64,000 nucleotides of DNA from Diploptera punctata (Eukaryota > Arthropoda > Insecta > Blattodea > Blaberidae): contig JASPKZ010010276.1 of assembly GCA_030220185.1 (NCBI GenBank), positions 346,501 through 410,500 of the forward strand. The letters are read 5' to 3'. How positions within the stretch are numbered: the first letter of the stretch is position 1; each line of letters starts with the position of its first letter. The notes beneath the pieces are model-generated. The model was not told where the DNA came from and ran no database searches. It was given only the letters and a program-made list of their open reading frames with translations. A program made the position numbers and the translations under genes. Positions 1 through 10,689 of the stretch are shown here, one piece after another.

Positions 1-172
1 GTACAAACTCATTACATTATTTATTTTATTTTCTCTACTTTAAATTACAACTTAAATTATTTTTATCGAAACAAAATATCAATAAAAAATCTTGCTGATA
101 TGGAAGAACAATTACAATGTGAACAAATATCGAAACAGTTGTTATACATATAATGATGACTTATTGGAAATA

Positions 173-647
173 AAAATATAGTTTTAAAAAACTAAAACGA
201 CACGCTTTATTAGAATACCGAACTAAAAAATGAAAAATAATTTTAATTTCCAACACGCTTGGAATAAAATTAAAATGACCAACAAAAAAATCATCTCCAA
301 AACATATAGAATAAAACTAGAGTTCTCAACAAAAATAAAATAATTTTACCATCAAAAGCTCGGGGTGCTCTATATCAATTAATATATTTGATAATAAACA
401 GATATTGGTAAAAGTAAAGTCTCTAAGAAGAAAATGTAAAAATCATAAAAAGCACCCCACGCTTTTGATGGTAAAATTATTTTCTTTTCGTTGGTAACTC
501 TAGTTTTTATTCTATATGTTTTGGAGATGATTTTATTGTTGGCCACTTTAATTTTATACCAAGCGTGTTGGAAATTAAAATTATTTTTCATTTTTAGTTC
601 GGTTTTCTAATAAAGCGTGTTGTTTTAGTTTTTTAAAACTATAATTT
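173..647. repeat. Long inverted repeat (arms ~197 bp) of FB-1
   Basis: Arms 173-370 and 451-647 are near-complementary along their whole length. Landmarks are cgacacgctttattag on the left and ctaataaagcgtgttg on the right, and accatcaaaagctcgggg against ccccacgcttttgatggt. The loop 371-450 is AT-rich. A short open frame across it on the minus strand (379-591) is a by-product of the fold-back, not a gene. Confidence 0.9.
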
Positions 648-899
648 ATTTTTTAGTTTTAATATTTTACAGAATAAGATAAAAATGTAAATATCTTTAA
701 ATTCGATACTGTTGTAGTATGAGCTAAAAGTAACACTCTTCTAAAAAAAATCCTCCCAGCAGGGTTTGAACCAGCGACCTATACATTACTGAAATTATAT
801 ACCATTAGAGTTCACCGCTCTACCAAGTGAGCTCTTACAATGATTGACTGAAAAGTCGACAAGTCCGCAACCTATTATACCAGTTTTAATTTTTTTCCT

Positions 900-1535
900 G
901 ATGATTCTGGCCAGGATTGCAAAAACAAAATATTAAATTATTTATTGTCCCGGGTCCTTTACAAGTATACAAAGTTTCAAGTCGATCCAATGTTTCTAAG
1001 TGGATGAAAATCGTGTTCAAAGATTCCGTTACATAGATACAAAAACACTTTTATGATGTTCAGACGATTCTGGCCAGGATTTTAGAAAAACATATGACAA
1101 TATTGTATTGTCACGGGTCCTTTACAAGTATACAAAGTTTCAAGTCGATCCAATGTTTCTAAGTGGGTGAAAATCGTGTTTAAAGATTCCATTACATAGA
1201 TACAAAGACACTTTCTTTTATTTTCTGATGATTCTGGCCAGGATTTTAGAAAATAAATATGAAATTACTGTATTGTCGCGGGCCCTTTACAAGTAAATAA
1301 CGTTTCAAGTTGATCCAATGTTTCTAAGTGGGTGAAAATCAGGTTCAAAGATTCCGTTACATAGATACAAAGACACTTTTTTTTATTTTCTGATGATTCT
1401 GGCCAGGATTTTAGAAACAAAGTATGAAATGATTGTATTGTCACGGGTCCTTTACAAGTATACAAAGTTTAAAGTCGATTCAATGATTTTAAGTGGATGA
1501 AAATCGCTTTGAAATATTCCATTACATAGATAGAT
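900..1535. repeat. Tandem repeat, ~164-bp unit, about 3.8 copies
   Basis: The marker gattctggccaggatt recurs at 903, 1066, 1230 and 1395, giving spacings of 163, 164 and 165. Each unit carries the tract ttacaagta(t/a) followed by tcgatccaatg and ends near ttccgttacatagatac. In the sister element near 28.5 kb the same sequence is present only once, so copy number changes between elements. The units are far too long and too similar throughout for a CRISPR array. Confidence 0.9.
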
Positions 1536-1784
1536 AGATACAGGTCAAGCTAATATAAAGCGTGTAAACAATGTCAATCTAGCCAAAACTACACTTAGTA
1601 ACCGCGCAGAATATGATTGTAACCCTCACTTTTTCCGAAGTTGATTTTTACATAGAAAATGTTTGTTAATTGCACGTGTGACTTTTATCCATGTAAAAAT
1701 ATAATTTGAAAAAAGAGTTTGTTGCGACATGTGTCGCGTCAGTTTAGCCGGTGCGGTTGGTTCAGTCGTATCTGGCGTGATTTG

Positions 1785-2161
1785 CATCGACTACCGATGT
1801 AGTTTACTAGCTCTCCACTTGGAGGCGCCTGAGTACAGCACCAGACATTTATATTGGTCATGCTGTTTTGCTGCAGCCTTTGCCATGGCTACCAACATCG
1901 TCGGTGTTGTGTCCAGGTCTAGCGTGTCCAGGTGTGACTCATTCTCAGTGTTAGCCGGGCCACCGTGGGCGATGGTGTCGTTTTGATTATTGGAGGTTGA
2001 ATACCTCAGTTTGTGCCAAGCCGTTTAGGACTACGGTTGTGTTTTGCTAGAGGTCTGAGTACCTCGCTTGTTAACTAGGCCGTCTACATCTACGGCATTT
2101 GCTTGTAGGCCGAGGCTTTGAATGCCTCGTGGTCCCTCGTTGTAAGGAATCTGAGTATTCC
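1785..2161. repeat. Cluster of consecutive short perfect hairpins
   Basis: A locally GC-richer stretch holds eight perfect stems of 4-6 bp: CATCG/CGATG (1785-1799), CTCC/GGAG (1813-1824), GAGGT/ACCTC (1993-2007), CCGT/ACGG (2021-2036), GAGGT/ACCTC (2050-2065), GCCGT/ACGGC (2079-2096), CGAGGC/GCCTCG (2111-2129) and GGAAT/ATTCC (2146-2161). From 1993 on, two kinds alternate. One has loops TGAAT, CTGAGT, TTTGAAT or CTGAGT; the other has 8-nt loops. Loops are alike while stem sequences differ yet stay paired. I do not recognise the family. An open frame at 1729-1986 overlaps it but shows no known domain. Confidence 0.7.
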
Positions 2162-3264
2162 GATCAAACACGTGAAGTTGTTTCTAATATTAATACTGTA
2201 GAATTCGTAATAACACTTAATTATAGTTTCCAAAGCTTCTACAAATTATTTCTGGACATAAAAATCCCAGCGACCTATCAGAGGACTTTTCGACCATTGA
2301 ATCTAAATTTAGTCATGTTGCGGGTTTGTTAATTCGATCAACATTGTGGCAGTGACTCTACAGAGTTACTGCTTTATTCTGGACGACTATTCAATTATTA
2401 CAACTGAAATGAAAATATATTGAAAATGATGTCTAAGTGTTAAGTGCACGATAGTGGGCACAGACTTGGACATAATATTAGAAGAGGGAAAACATAACTT
2501 TAAACCGCTATGAAATTTATTACGTAGCGAAAAATAATTGAAAAAATAATCATAAATAAGGCAGAATCTAAATATAAGAATGAACAATAATTATCAACGC
2601 TATAATAATATTTTAAGTTCCGGAGATAATACAATAAAAGTAAAACCAGAAATTAATAATAAACCTATGTTTGAATGTCACAATAAACACGTCGATGAGT
2701 GATATATATATTTTGAAATAAATCAATAAATAAGCTATATTAATCGAAATGGATTTGTAGCGACGATTTCTGATGATTTAGAGGAGTTAAAATTAATTAT
2801 TGTAAACAATGTTATGAAAAAAAAACTAGAAACGAGGATATTCCTAATTAAATGTAACAAAAGAGTTAAGATAGATTGGCCATGTGAAAGACATGTCGGA
2901 ATCTATTGCTGAAAAAAATGGAATCCGACATGAAGAAGAATCATTAGAAAAACAAAACTCACATCGACACAGGAAATAGAGCTATGAAAGAAAGGATCAG
3001 ATGTAGGAGACTGAGAGAATATAGATGAGTGATGATTGGCTATACATTCTTGAAATGGGTACATATACAGTATTTATATCACAAAAGTATTGTAATACCT
3101 GAGAATAAATAAATAATATTATTTTAAAAGTAATTAGGGGTTTTAAATTAATTAATTTGTATAAACGGAGTAATATTTTGACTTTAAATATATTTGTGTT
3201 TAGGCATAAATACATGAATTCGGATAAAAATTATGCTTTTCATTTAAAACTTTACAAAAAACAT

Positions 3265-3315
3265 ACAATCAAAACAAATACTGGATTGCGAAAAGGGTTT
3301 AGTTTATCGCCAGTT

Positions 3316-3362
<47 letters not shown>

Positions 3363-3738
3363 TATACATATATACATATATACATTTAAAATAATTGGAA
3401 AGTTTTAGTGAATCCAGGAATAAGAGTAGATAATAAAGTACATGTAAATAATAATGTGTTTGCAGACGATTTAATTATAACACAGAAAAATGAAGATGAC
3501 TCACAGAAATATTTGTGTGAATTAAATAACATATGCACAATATACGAATAAAGATATCAGTAAGAAAAACAAAGATCATGGCTTCTAGAGCAAAGGATTC
3601 AGTAAGATCCAAATGTATTTTAGAAAATCAAAGTATATTACATGTCTCTAATTTCAAATATTTGTGCTGCGATATTAGCTTCAATATGGAGAGAGATATT
3701 GATTCCAAAATAAATAAATTTCAGACGGTATTGCCATA
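3265..3738 (+). mobile_element. LINE-B reverse transcriptase fragment (broken)
   Basis: In-frame pieces translate to reverse-transcriptase motifs: GLRKGFSLSP (the GLRQG..LSP block), then, after a (TA)n tract at 3320-3358, VFADDLI (the catalytic ADD box), and then VRKTKIMASRAKDSVRSKC and NFKYL. The same C-terminal stretch occurs in the LINE-B copy at 4557, so the family assignment is internal as well as by motif. It has frameshifts and stops and is a dead copy. At about 3739 it passes abruptly into LINE-A sequence. Confidence 0.75.
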
Positions 3739-4115
3739 AGTTCTTAAGAACATTTTTGGACCAGAGAGAGATGAACAGAGAGGTGAATGGAGAAGACTAC
3801 ATAACAGTGAACTACATGGTCTTTATAGGAAGTCAGATATAATAGGAACAGTTAAGTCTCGTAGATGCCATGGGCAGGACATGTGGCACGAATGGGGAAT
3901 GAAATACGTGCGTGTAAGCTTCTTGTAGGAAAACCAGAGGGAAAATCCCAGTTGGGAGACAAAGAATGAGGTGGGAGAATAACAATAACTATGTTTTGAG
4001 GAAGTAAATTATACAAGAAAAATATTAGCTCAGAATACAGATGTATGGAGAGCTTATGTCCGCACGCCATGAACCTATGGGTTCGATAGTGCCAGTGAGC
4101 TAATTAGTTAGTTAG
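3739..4115 (+). mobile_element. LINE-A 3' end, copy 1
   Basis: This is the 3' terminal part of the commonest LINE in the window. The conceptual protein contains the C-terminal signature in broken frames (GPERDEQRGEWRRLHNSE, then the KPEGK...GRP block), followed by the end 'AYVR..MNLWVR' and the 3' tail tgccagtgagctaattagttagttag. The TTAG-type tail recurs at the other LINE-A 3' ends and marks the family. Non-functional. Confidence 0.85.
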
Positions 4116-4556
4116 TTATTGCCTTAACTTTATGTATTTTTATTGTCTAATCCTTGGAAATATCTAAATATGACGATAATGATAATGATGATGATTTAGA
4201 ATCTCTAAAACTGTAGATTGTGTGTTTTATGAACATTTCTACATCTATGTATGTTTATGTATTTCAATCCCATTCGTTAATCATTCGAACTTCAGGTTAG
4301 TTCTATAACTATACTTCATTAATTTAATTTTCGGCTTTCGCGGAAATCTGCGATAATCCCAGGGTAATATTGGTTAGCAACAGAATAAGAATATGTGAAT
4401 ACGAGAATAGCAATCCTCACTAGTATCCTCAATGAGTAAATTCAGTATTCTTAATATAATGGGATTTGAGCAATCCTCTTATAGGCCTATAGTTTTCTGT
4501 ATTTCTTAATTATTTGTCACATGATGGATCTTCGATTATTAATTGTGTAATAGTTA

Positions 4557-5190
4557 ATAGATCTAAAGATTTCTGTAAGGAAAACGAAGACCATGGCTTT
4601 TAGAGGAAGAGATCCAGTGAGATCCAAAATTATTTTAGAAAATCAAAGTATAGAACAGGTGTCTAGTTTCAAATATTTGGGCTGTGATGTTGGCTACAAT
4701 GTGGAAAGAGATATTGACTCCAAAATAAATAAATTTCAGACGGTGTGTGGAACATTACAGAGAACATTCAAAAATAAAATTAGAAAAGAAACCAAGTTAA
4801 ATGTATAATGTTATGGCGGTTCCCACAATATTGTATGGATGTGGAACTTGGGCTCCAGTGAAAAGACAGAAGGATAGAATACAGACGGCAGAGATGCGGT
4901 TCTTAAGACAAGTAAAAGGATGTACAATACTTGATAGAATAAGAAATGAGGGTATAAGGGAAGAATTGAAAGTACAGCCTTTATTGGATAAAGTCACGAA
5001 TTACAGACAGAAATGGATTGATCACATGGATGGAATGAGTACGGAGAGATATCCATTGTTAGCAAGAAATTATCAAGCAAGAGGAAGGCGTGATGTTGGA
5101 AGACCTAGAAGACTTTGGGCTGATGCATTATGAAGTCGGAACGGGCAATTGCCTAATCCCTGGAGTGATGATGATGATGATGATGTAGTA
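4557..5190 (+). mobile_element. LINE-B 3' end, copy 2
   Basis: The open frame 4557-4800 begins in ISVRKTKTMAFRGRDP and contains FKYLGCDV. A frameshift near 4800 continues as MAVPTILYGCGTWAPVKRQ and GRRDVGRPRRLWADAL, then a stop at 5131-5133. This is the post-fingers C-terminal domain (LYGCxTW, GRRDVGRPR) of an RTE/Jockey-type non-LTR retrotransposon. A short 3' UTR is followed by a (GAT)n tail at 5164-5185, the family's 3' end. Truncated at the 5' side and frameshifted, so inactive. Confidence 0.85.
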
Positions 5191-6266
5191 GTTAATAGGG
5201 AATGTCGGCGAACTTGGTATTTTAAACCCCGGCAGCATTCCAGAACTTTTTTTGAATTTATTGATGAATATTATATTTTTCACTTAGGAAGAGCGTACAT
5301 GGGTTGTGCATAGCTTTATTTCTCCAATATTTTCTCATGATATTTATCTGCGACTCTCAAGCATGTTAGAAAGCATGAGGCACATGGATGTACCTTCTCC
5401 TTACTTCTGTTGGGATAACTTAATTTTTATATAAAATTTAAATATCAACGATATTTCTATTTCAACACAATTTTAAATGCAAATGTAACGTTTTTGCATG
5501 CGAACTTATCATTTGTATTTTTCAACGCTCTATACATCTATTCACTTTCACTGGTTCAACTGAAATGTATTTGATTCGTTGAATAACCATGATGGCACAT
5601 TTTGGAATCAGCATCTACATTCTTAAATGTCGATATTTTCATATCATTGACGTTTGTGGCCATTCACACACACACTATCCATCATCGTTTTATTGATGGC
5701 TGAAAATGTTTTATTTTATGCAGCAAGATATCACGATTTCCAAGATTTATTTAATATAATTTTCGAAACACCTATTTGTTACAAGGGAACCCTTTTCCAT
5801 GGAAAAATTGAGACCACCTTTAATCTTTTACAGTGGACAATTCTTTGTGTTTGAAAAAACATGGATGTTATGTTAAATTTCAGAGTGTAGGGAAACGCAA
5901 CTTCTTAATATATACCAGACAGTTTGACGTAGTTGCAGAGTAAACTGTGTTCAATTTCAGCGCACTTTGGTAAGCCAAGCTTCGAACATGTGAAAGACTA
6001 GGGCCGTACTTCCTTCTCAATTCGATTTGAGGATAGTAATATTGACAAGTAATTTCTTGCTGTAATACTTCCGTAGTGTGTGCTGCGTTTTCTAGTATAA
6101 TTTGTATGTAAACTATACGGTAATTGAGCAACATTTTCTAGTTCCATTAGTGGACTCTAGTCACTTATGGTATGTCCATTTACATTGTATTGGGTCCTTA
6201 ATATATTACGCAATTTGAAAAAATGCAAGAATTAAATAAAAATGCTTCTAAATAAAGATTTTTTTA
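5191..6266. other. AT-rich stretch without recognised features
   Basis: The open frames here are short, lack splice context and match no family that I recognise. No repeat shared with the rest of the window was noticed. Confidence 0.5.
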
Positions 6267-6655
6267 AAAGTTTCATCTACATACACTCTCATTTAAATGC
6301 GGAAAATTATATGAGGCACTTGCCCACCTCCACTGTTTCGGCAGGCAGTTACTCGGTCTATGAAGTGTGTAACCTAAATTCGTGGCGACATAGAATGGCC
6401 TTCTATACTCCATGTGACTCCAAATGATTTATTTTTAAGGGGTTATGTGAAGTCCAAAGTCTACATGAACAACCGTCAACAGTTCTCCAACTTAAGAAAG
6501 AAATTCAACGTGACATCAACGACATCAACAGAGATGATTGTGAAAGTATCATCACGAGAATCATAGACCAAGTAACTGCCTGCTGAGACAGTGGAGGTAG
6601 ACACTTGCCTGATGTAATTTTCCGCACTTAAATGGGAATTTATGTAGATGAAAAT
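6267..6655 (+). pseudogene. Mariner-type transposase 3' end with inverted duplication
   Basis: From 6381 one frame reads GDIEWPSILHVTPNDLFLRG then YVKSKVYMNN, which is the region around the last catalytic aspartate and the 'GYxKxxVY' block of Tc1/mariner-superfamily transposases. A +1/-1 shift near 6475 continues as TVLQLKKEIQRDIND and, past a TGA, DSGGRHLPDVIFRT. The last ~95 bp (6560-6655) are repeated in inverted orientation at 6267-6365, about 80-85% alike, so the 3' end of the gene is folded back on its upstream side. A pseudogene: frameshift, stop, and no N-terminus. Confidence 0.75.
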
Positions 6656-6666
6656 TAAACTGCAAG

Positions 6667-6999
6667 TGCGACAGGCCTAGAAGGCCCTTAGTCTACCAAC
6701 CGGCTATTGGCCTCACATCCACACGTGTTAATCACAGAGGTAGACGATCATATAGCCAGTGTAGGGATGACATGTGGACAGCATGTCGGGTCTCCCAGCC
6801 GCTATAACTGGTATTCTCAACCTGGAGTTACTTATTGTAGCTACCCAAATGCCTCAGGATGCTGCATGGGCACGGGCCCCATACTGGCCTAAGTTCCACG
6901 AGAAAATGTCTTATCTCATGGGGACTCGAACCAGCGCAAATCCCGTAGCTTTGCGCCAAGGTTTCTTGCCTTAACTACTCGGCAACGGCACGGGACAAA
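6667..6999 (-). mobile_element. SINE-D (tRNA-Leu/Ser-like head), copy 1
   Basis: The minus-strand head resembles a tRNA: an A-box-like gccgagtagttaaggc and the B-box-like ggttcgagtcc at the head end (about 6900-6999), followed by a body shared base for base with 38132-38468. Two open frames on the + strand (6707-6974) are shadows of the SINE. Confidence 0.85.
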
Positions 7000-7001
7000 T
7001 A

Positions 7002-8050
7002 ACAAAAATATTTCGATGTATTTTTTAATTAATTTTGCATTTTTAAAAATTACATAACATATTATATGAAAGACCCTGTATTTGCTGTGCAGGGTACTGC
7101 ATTAGTTAAATATATTCAAATGTATATGTAGTTCGCACACTCATGAGAAAAAAGTACGGATAGAAGTTTTGAATACAAAGAAAGAGAAGCCTCCTGCTGT
7201 GGCCGATAAAAATTTTCCCATGAAATATTCGTCATATTTAGTAAATACTCTAAAGAGTCTGTAATGTTTCTTTAGGTGCGTTAGCAGTACACCGACAGCA
7301 AAAATTGATGTGAAAGGAATGACGCATTAGTGCAACATCCGTAGACATGAATTAAGAAAGTACTAACCTACTATTGCAGCAGTGGAATTTGTAACACTTT
7401 GCTTTCGAAGAAAAATCAAATTTACAATAAAACAGATCAGTATTCATTAAGTTTAAGATTAAAACCTCTCCTGGCGCATGATTACCATTGTCATCACCTA
7501 TTGTATATCATCGGGGCATCGTAACTGCACCTTTTAGGGGCTCCAAACTCAGAAGTGCGTTACGATAACGTCATGTCAGGAGAGAATACCAGAATGTCAT
7601 AATGACAAAGTTGTGGCATTGAATAAGAAAAAAACAATAAAACAGTGCTCACGGACCTGTTTGACCGTTCATTCCTGTATCTGTTTACGATTAACGAACT
7701 AAATATAACGTTATATATATATATATATATATAGGCTATATACACGCACACGGTTAGAGTTCAATCTGGAAAGCTCTGTATAGCTGAAGAGTTGTATATA
7801 TGTTACAAAGAAACGTCTGCAAAATTATAATCCTTGTAGCTTGTCTTCTGAAACACTCCGAATTCCCATATTACAGGCAGGTTTGTTTAATCTACAGAGA
7901 ATATACTGAAAGTTGGAAGGTGATCCCATTTTTCTATGGGAGAAAGTTCCCTTGTTAGTCCGGATATTACATTATTTAGACATTTTCTGTTCGCCATTTT
8001 ATTTTATTTTTAAATACAATTTTTTTTACAAATATTGTCAAACCAATACA
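7002..8050. other. Intergenic or intronic stretch with a (TA)n tract
   Basis: No gene is recognised. A (TA)n microsatellite lies at about 7711-7733. The rest appears to be single-copy sequence within this window. Confidence 0.5.
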
Positions 8051-8053
8051 GAT

Positions 8054-8155
8054 TCGGTCCCCATGGACTAGCGGTTATCCTTTGGATACGAGGTTCGCGG
8101 GTTCAAACCCTTTCAGGATCAATGAGTTTTTCAGGGCGTAAAATTCCAGGGTATT
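8054..8155 (+). mobile_element. SINE-C head fragment
   Basis: The sequence ccatggactagcggttatcc (A-box region) and gcgggttcaaaccc (B box) match the head of SINE-C at 58152. The 3' half is missing and LINE-H sequence follows directly. Confidence 0.7.
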
Positions 8156-8500
8156 GATGCATGGACTTTGAGGAAAGGAGAAGAGAGCAGGATAACGTCT
8201 AGTGAAATGAGATTCATGAGATGTACAGCAGGATATACCAAATGGGATCACAAACGCGTGATGATATCTTGGAACTACGTTTAGAACCGACGATTGAATA
8301 GATACATAGATACCAGAACAACTAGATGAATCAGTTGCGACGAATGAGTTCAGTTAGAGTTTTCAATGCCATACGTCGTTATTGTCCAACAGGGAAGAGA
8401 TTTCTGGACCGTCCGAGGAAACGCTGGATACAAAACTCATCAGTGAGATCGTAACAGGCCTATAGGCCTAAGACATGGTTGGATGAAGAAGGAGAAAAGA
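8156..8500 (+). mobile_element. LINE-H C-terminal fragment
   Basis: The conceptual translation AWTLRKGEESRITSSEMRFM, RCTAGYTKWDHKRDD and then PTGKRFLDRPRKRW follows the usual C-terminal layout of RTE/Jockey-type LINE polyproteins (EMRFMRxTAGYT..DHKRN and GRRxLGRPxKRW). It is interrupted by stops and truncated at both ends. Confidence 0.65.
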
Positions 8501-9600
8501 GTTTGTTCGGAAGGACCCTAAATAAATGGGTCCCCTGTCGTTGATTTATGGCACGTAAAATAACTTGAAGCCTGAAGCAAGAGGTGACTCAAACATGCAG
8601 GGCTGATTGCTAATGTCAAAATTCAAAGTCAAAAGCGAATTAGCATGGATAACACAGAATGCGGCTGGATTTGAGCCTGCTGTGTTGCCTGCCAGCTTCA
8701 GGAGAAGCTGACAAGGGGACGAAGACAGAGTCCATCAATCCCAAAAATGTAATATATATTGCCGAAGCGAATACAATTTAATAAGATAAAACATCAATGA
8801 AATCATTGGGTCCCATTGTTATAGGCTACATGTTACCTATTAAGGTATATAGGCGTTTTGTGTATTGATTTTAAATTCTGAGGTCCGAATTGTCTAATTA
8901 GTAAATAATTGGTCTATTCTTTACACATGTGACGCGACGTTTTAAATTCCTGCATAAACTCCTGTCAAAATGTATTCTTAGGGTCTCATTTTTCAAATTA
9001 TTTCCCACCATTTACAGTCATTTTTTAATTTTTCCAACGATTATTTTAATACATTGTTCTACAAGGTTTAACTACATACGTAGCATGAAGATGTGGCAGC
9101 CATATTGATTTTAACGAATATTAAAAGAAAAACAAAGACATGTTCCAATGCAGCCAACGTAGAGTATGTACTAATTAACTGTACACATATACTTCAGAAT
9201 TTCAGAATTTACTATTTATTTTTGGGCGTTGCATTCTTTCACATATTAGAGTGCTTAAATTGCGTTAGGTTAGCTTTTAGGTTCGTTGGATATCGTGCAT
9301 ATGTTGACTGCATCCCGTGATTCCATATTGTAAAGCACTTAGCGTTTGTTGGCGCATGCGCATGATGTATTATTGGAACTTAGAACAGTTTTTCGAGTCA
9401 CATGTTATAAAGATTCCCCAATAATTGCATTGATTGTTAATAAATATTCATGTTTATAAATTAATGTGAAGTTAGGCTATTTCAAGGATTGGCATAGTGA
9501 TGGATGGTGGCCCATTCATCAGCCAATGAGAATGTCGGATTTTAAAAGTTTTATATATGTAAAATTCATGGTGATTTTCCGTTGTGGTATTAGTTCACAG
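8501..9600. other. Stretch without a recognised gene
   Basis: Apparently non-coding. At 8640-8720 there is a GC-richer piece resembling a SINE body (gagcctgctgtgttgcctgcc), but no internal promoter could be assigned. A 75-aa open frame at 9093 has no supporting features. Confidence 0.4.
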
Positions 9601-9984
9601 TAATATAATGTACGGTTAAAAACTATAATATAGTTACCTTGTAATTAAAGCTGGACACCATATGCATAACATCGATAACACCCTCACAATAGTACATAGA
9701 GAAAATATTCCAACGAGAATAAATATACTGGAGGAAATCGCAATCCTAAGAGAAATCAACAGCAACCTGATTCTCAATGAATACACACCTAATCCACACA
9801 ATCCTCTGTACAAAATTCTCACAACCAAGTCAGTGCTTCAACAAAGGTCAACAAGAACGGACCTAATGGATTCTGCTGATGATGGGACTAGTCCCGAAAG
9901 GCCTACAGAGTTTTAAAGAACTTAAGTTGAGGAGACGGACCTACAAGGTAACTATATTATAGTTTTTAACCGTACATTATATTA
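9601..9984 (+). mobile_element. Penelope-like element fragment with perfect 43-bp inverted repeats
   Basis: The arms 9601-9643 and 9942-9984 are exact reverse complements over 43 bp. Between them, an open frame at 9662-9916 (MHNIDNTLTIVHRE..., ILEEIAILREI, NEYTPNPHNPLYKILT) resembles the segment that follows the GIY-YIG endonuclease in Penelope-like retroelements. It ends SADDGTSPERPTEF. The codons of that end contain CTGATGA (9876-9882), the palindrome GGGACTAGTCCC (9884-9895) and GAAA (9896-9899), the order of a hammerhead-ribozyme core. Family assignment is by recollection of the motif layout and is moderate. The N-terminal reverse transcriptase is absent. Confidence 0.6.
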
Positions 9985-10336
9985 CTTTATATATGTGTTG
10001 GATTTCAACACATTTCAAATTTTCCCGGTCTGTTCAATTGCTAATGGGATACGATGTCCTGTTATAGTGGTCACTGTGATTCCCAAATTTGCGCAGCCAA
10101 AGTTGAAGTCTGGCGGCTATTCTAATAAAAGTCTCTTCACTATTGCTTCTTGTGTAATGATCAATAGGTCACGTAGACTAGCAAAACTGTACTTAAACCT
10201 TAATTGATGGTCTGCTTTAAGTATAAGCGGAATCTTAGGTTTTATTTTTGAAGAACTTGATACAACTGCTCTATGACAACAGGTATAGAAATTAAACTTT
10301 AACTTCTTACAAAGACTTGACGTAATATTAAAAGTG

Positions 10337-10679
10337 TGCTCGTTATGAGAGCAGAACTGTACTTCATCTTGAAGTAACGATGTTTTAATTGTACCTTGAA
10401 AAGTAACGTTATGATGAAGTAACCTGCTCTAATAGAGAACAGGAGCTGCCTCTCGTAGCGAGGACAGGACTCAATATTGTAGAAATTGAGACCTTTATCT
10501 ATCTTGAAGCTGCCTGCTCTAATTGAGAACAGGAGCGGCCTGCTCGAATTGAAGCAGGACTCAACCTTGTAGAACGTAGAGATAGCTCGCCGAGCGTCAA
10601 TATGGAACTAGAAGAATTTGTGTCGACCGTACTGGACGAGAGACAAGAGTGAACTCGACCCTACTACTAGAGGGTCGAG
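10337..10679. repeat. Second cluster of consecutive short hairpins
   Basis: Perfect or near-perfect stems follow one another: TGCTC/GAGCA (10337-10353), TACTTCA/TGAAGTA (10360-10376), CCTGCTCT/AGAG+CAGG with a 2-nt bulge (10423-10443), CTG..CTCG/CGAG..CAG (10446-10467), CTCAAT/ATTGAG (10470-10490), CCTGCTC/GAG+CAGG (10513-10533), CCTGCT/AGCAGG (10539-10558), GCTC/GAGC (10585-10595) and CTCGACCCT/AGGGTCGAG (10654-10679). There is no open frame. Function unknown. The 9-bp hairpin has a covarying paralogue at 11288-11313. Confidence 0.7.
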
Positions 10680-10689
10680 ACAAAACCAT

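Larger units (their letters stand above)
173..1565 (-). mobile_element. FB-1 fold-back element, copy 1 (~1.39 kb)
   Basis: This is a composite repeat whose second copy lies at 28457-29790 in the opposite orientation. From left to right it has a large inverted repeat (arms 173-370 and 451-647, loop about 80 bp), a tRNA-like module in minus orientation (about 745-850, with the B-box complement gggtttgaacc), and a ~164-bp tandem repeat up to about 1535. The right end reads ctaatataaagcgtgt; its complement matches the left end of copy 2. No protein of any size is encoded. The order of parts is the same in both copies, so they move or moved as one unit. The class is unknown; a SINE-like or fold-back DNA element are the alternatives. 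Confidence 0.75.

Noticed and set aside
900..1535. CRISPR-like array
   Set aside because: The units are about 164 bp and similar over their full length, with no spacer structure, in a eukaryotic genome.
200..1565. ACACGCTTTAT motifs as the terminal inverted repeats of FB-1
   Set aside because: At the fold-back side the homology between copies continues about 25 bp past the motif, so it is subterminal there, not the true end.
4130..4560. Short host exon between the LINE copies
   Set aside because: No open frame with splice sites or similarity; the stretch looks like ordinary AT-rich intergenic sequence.
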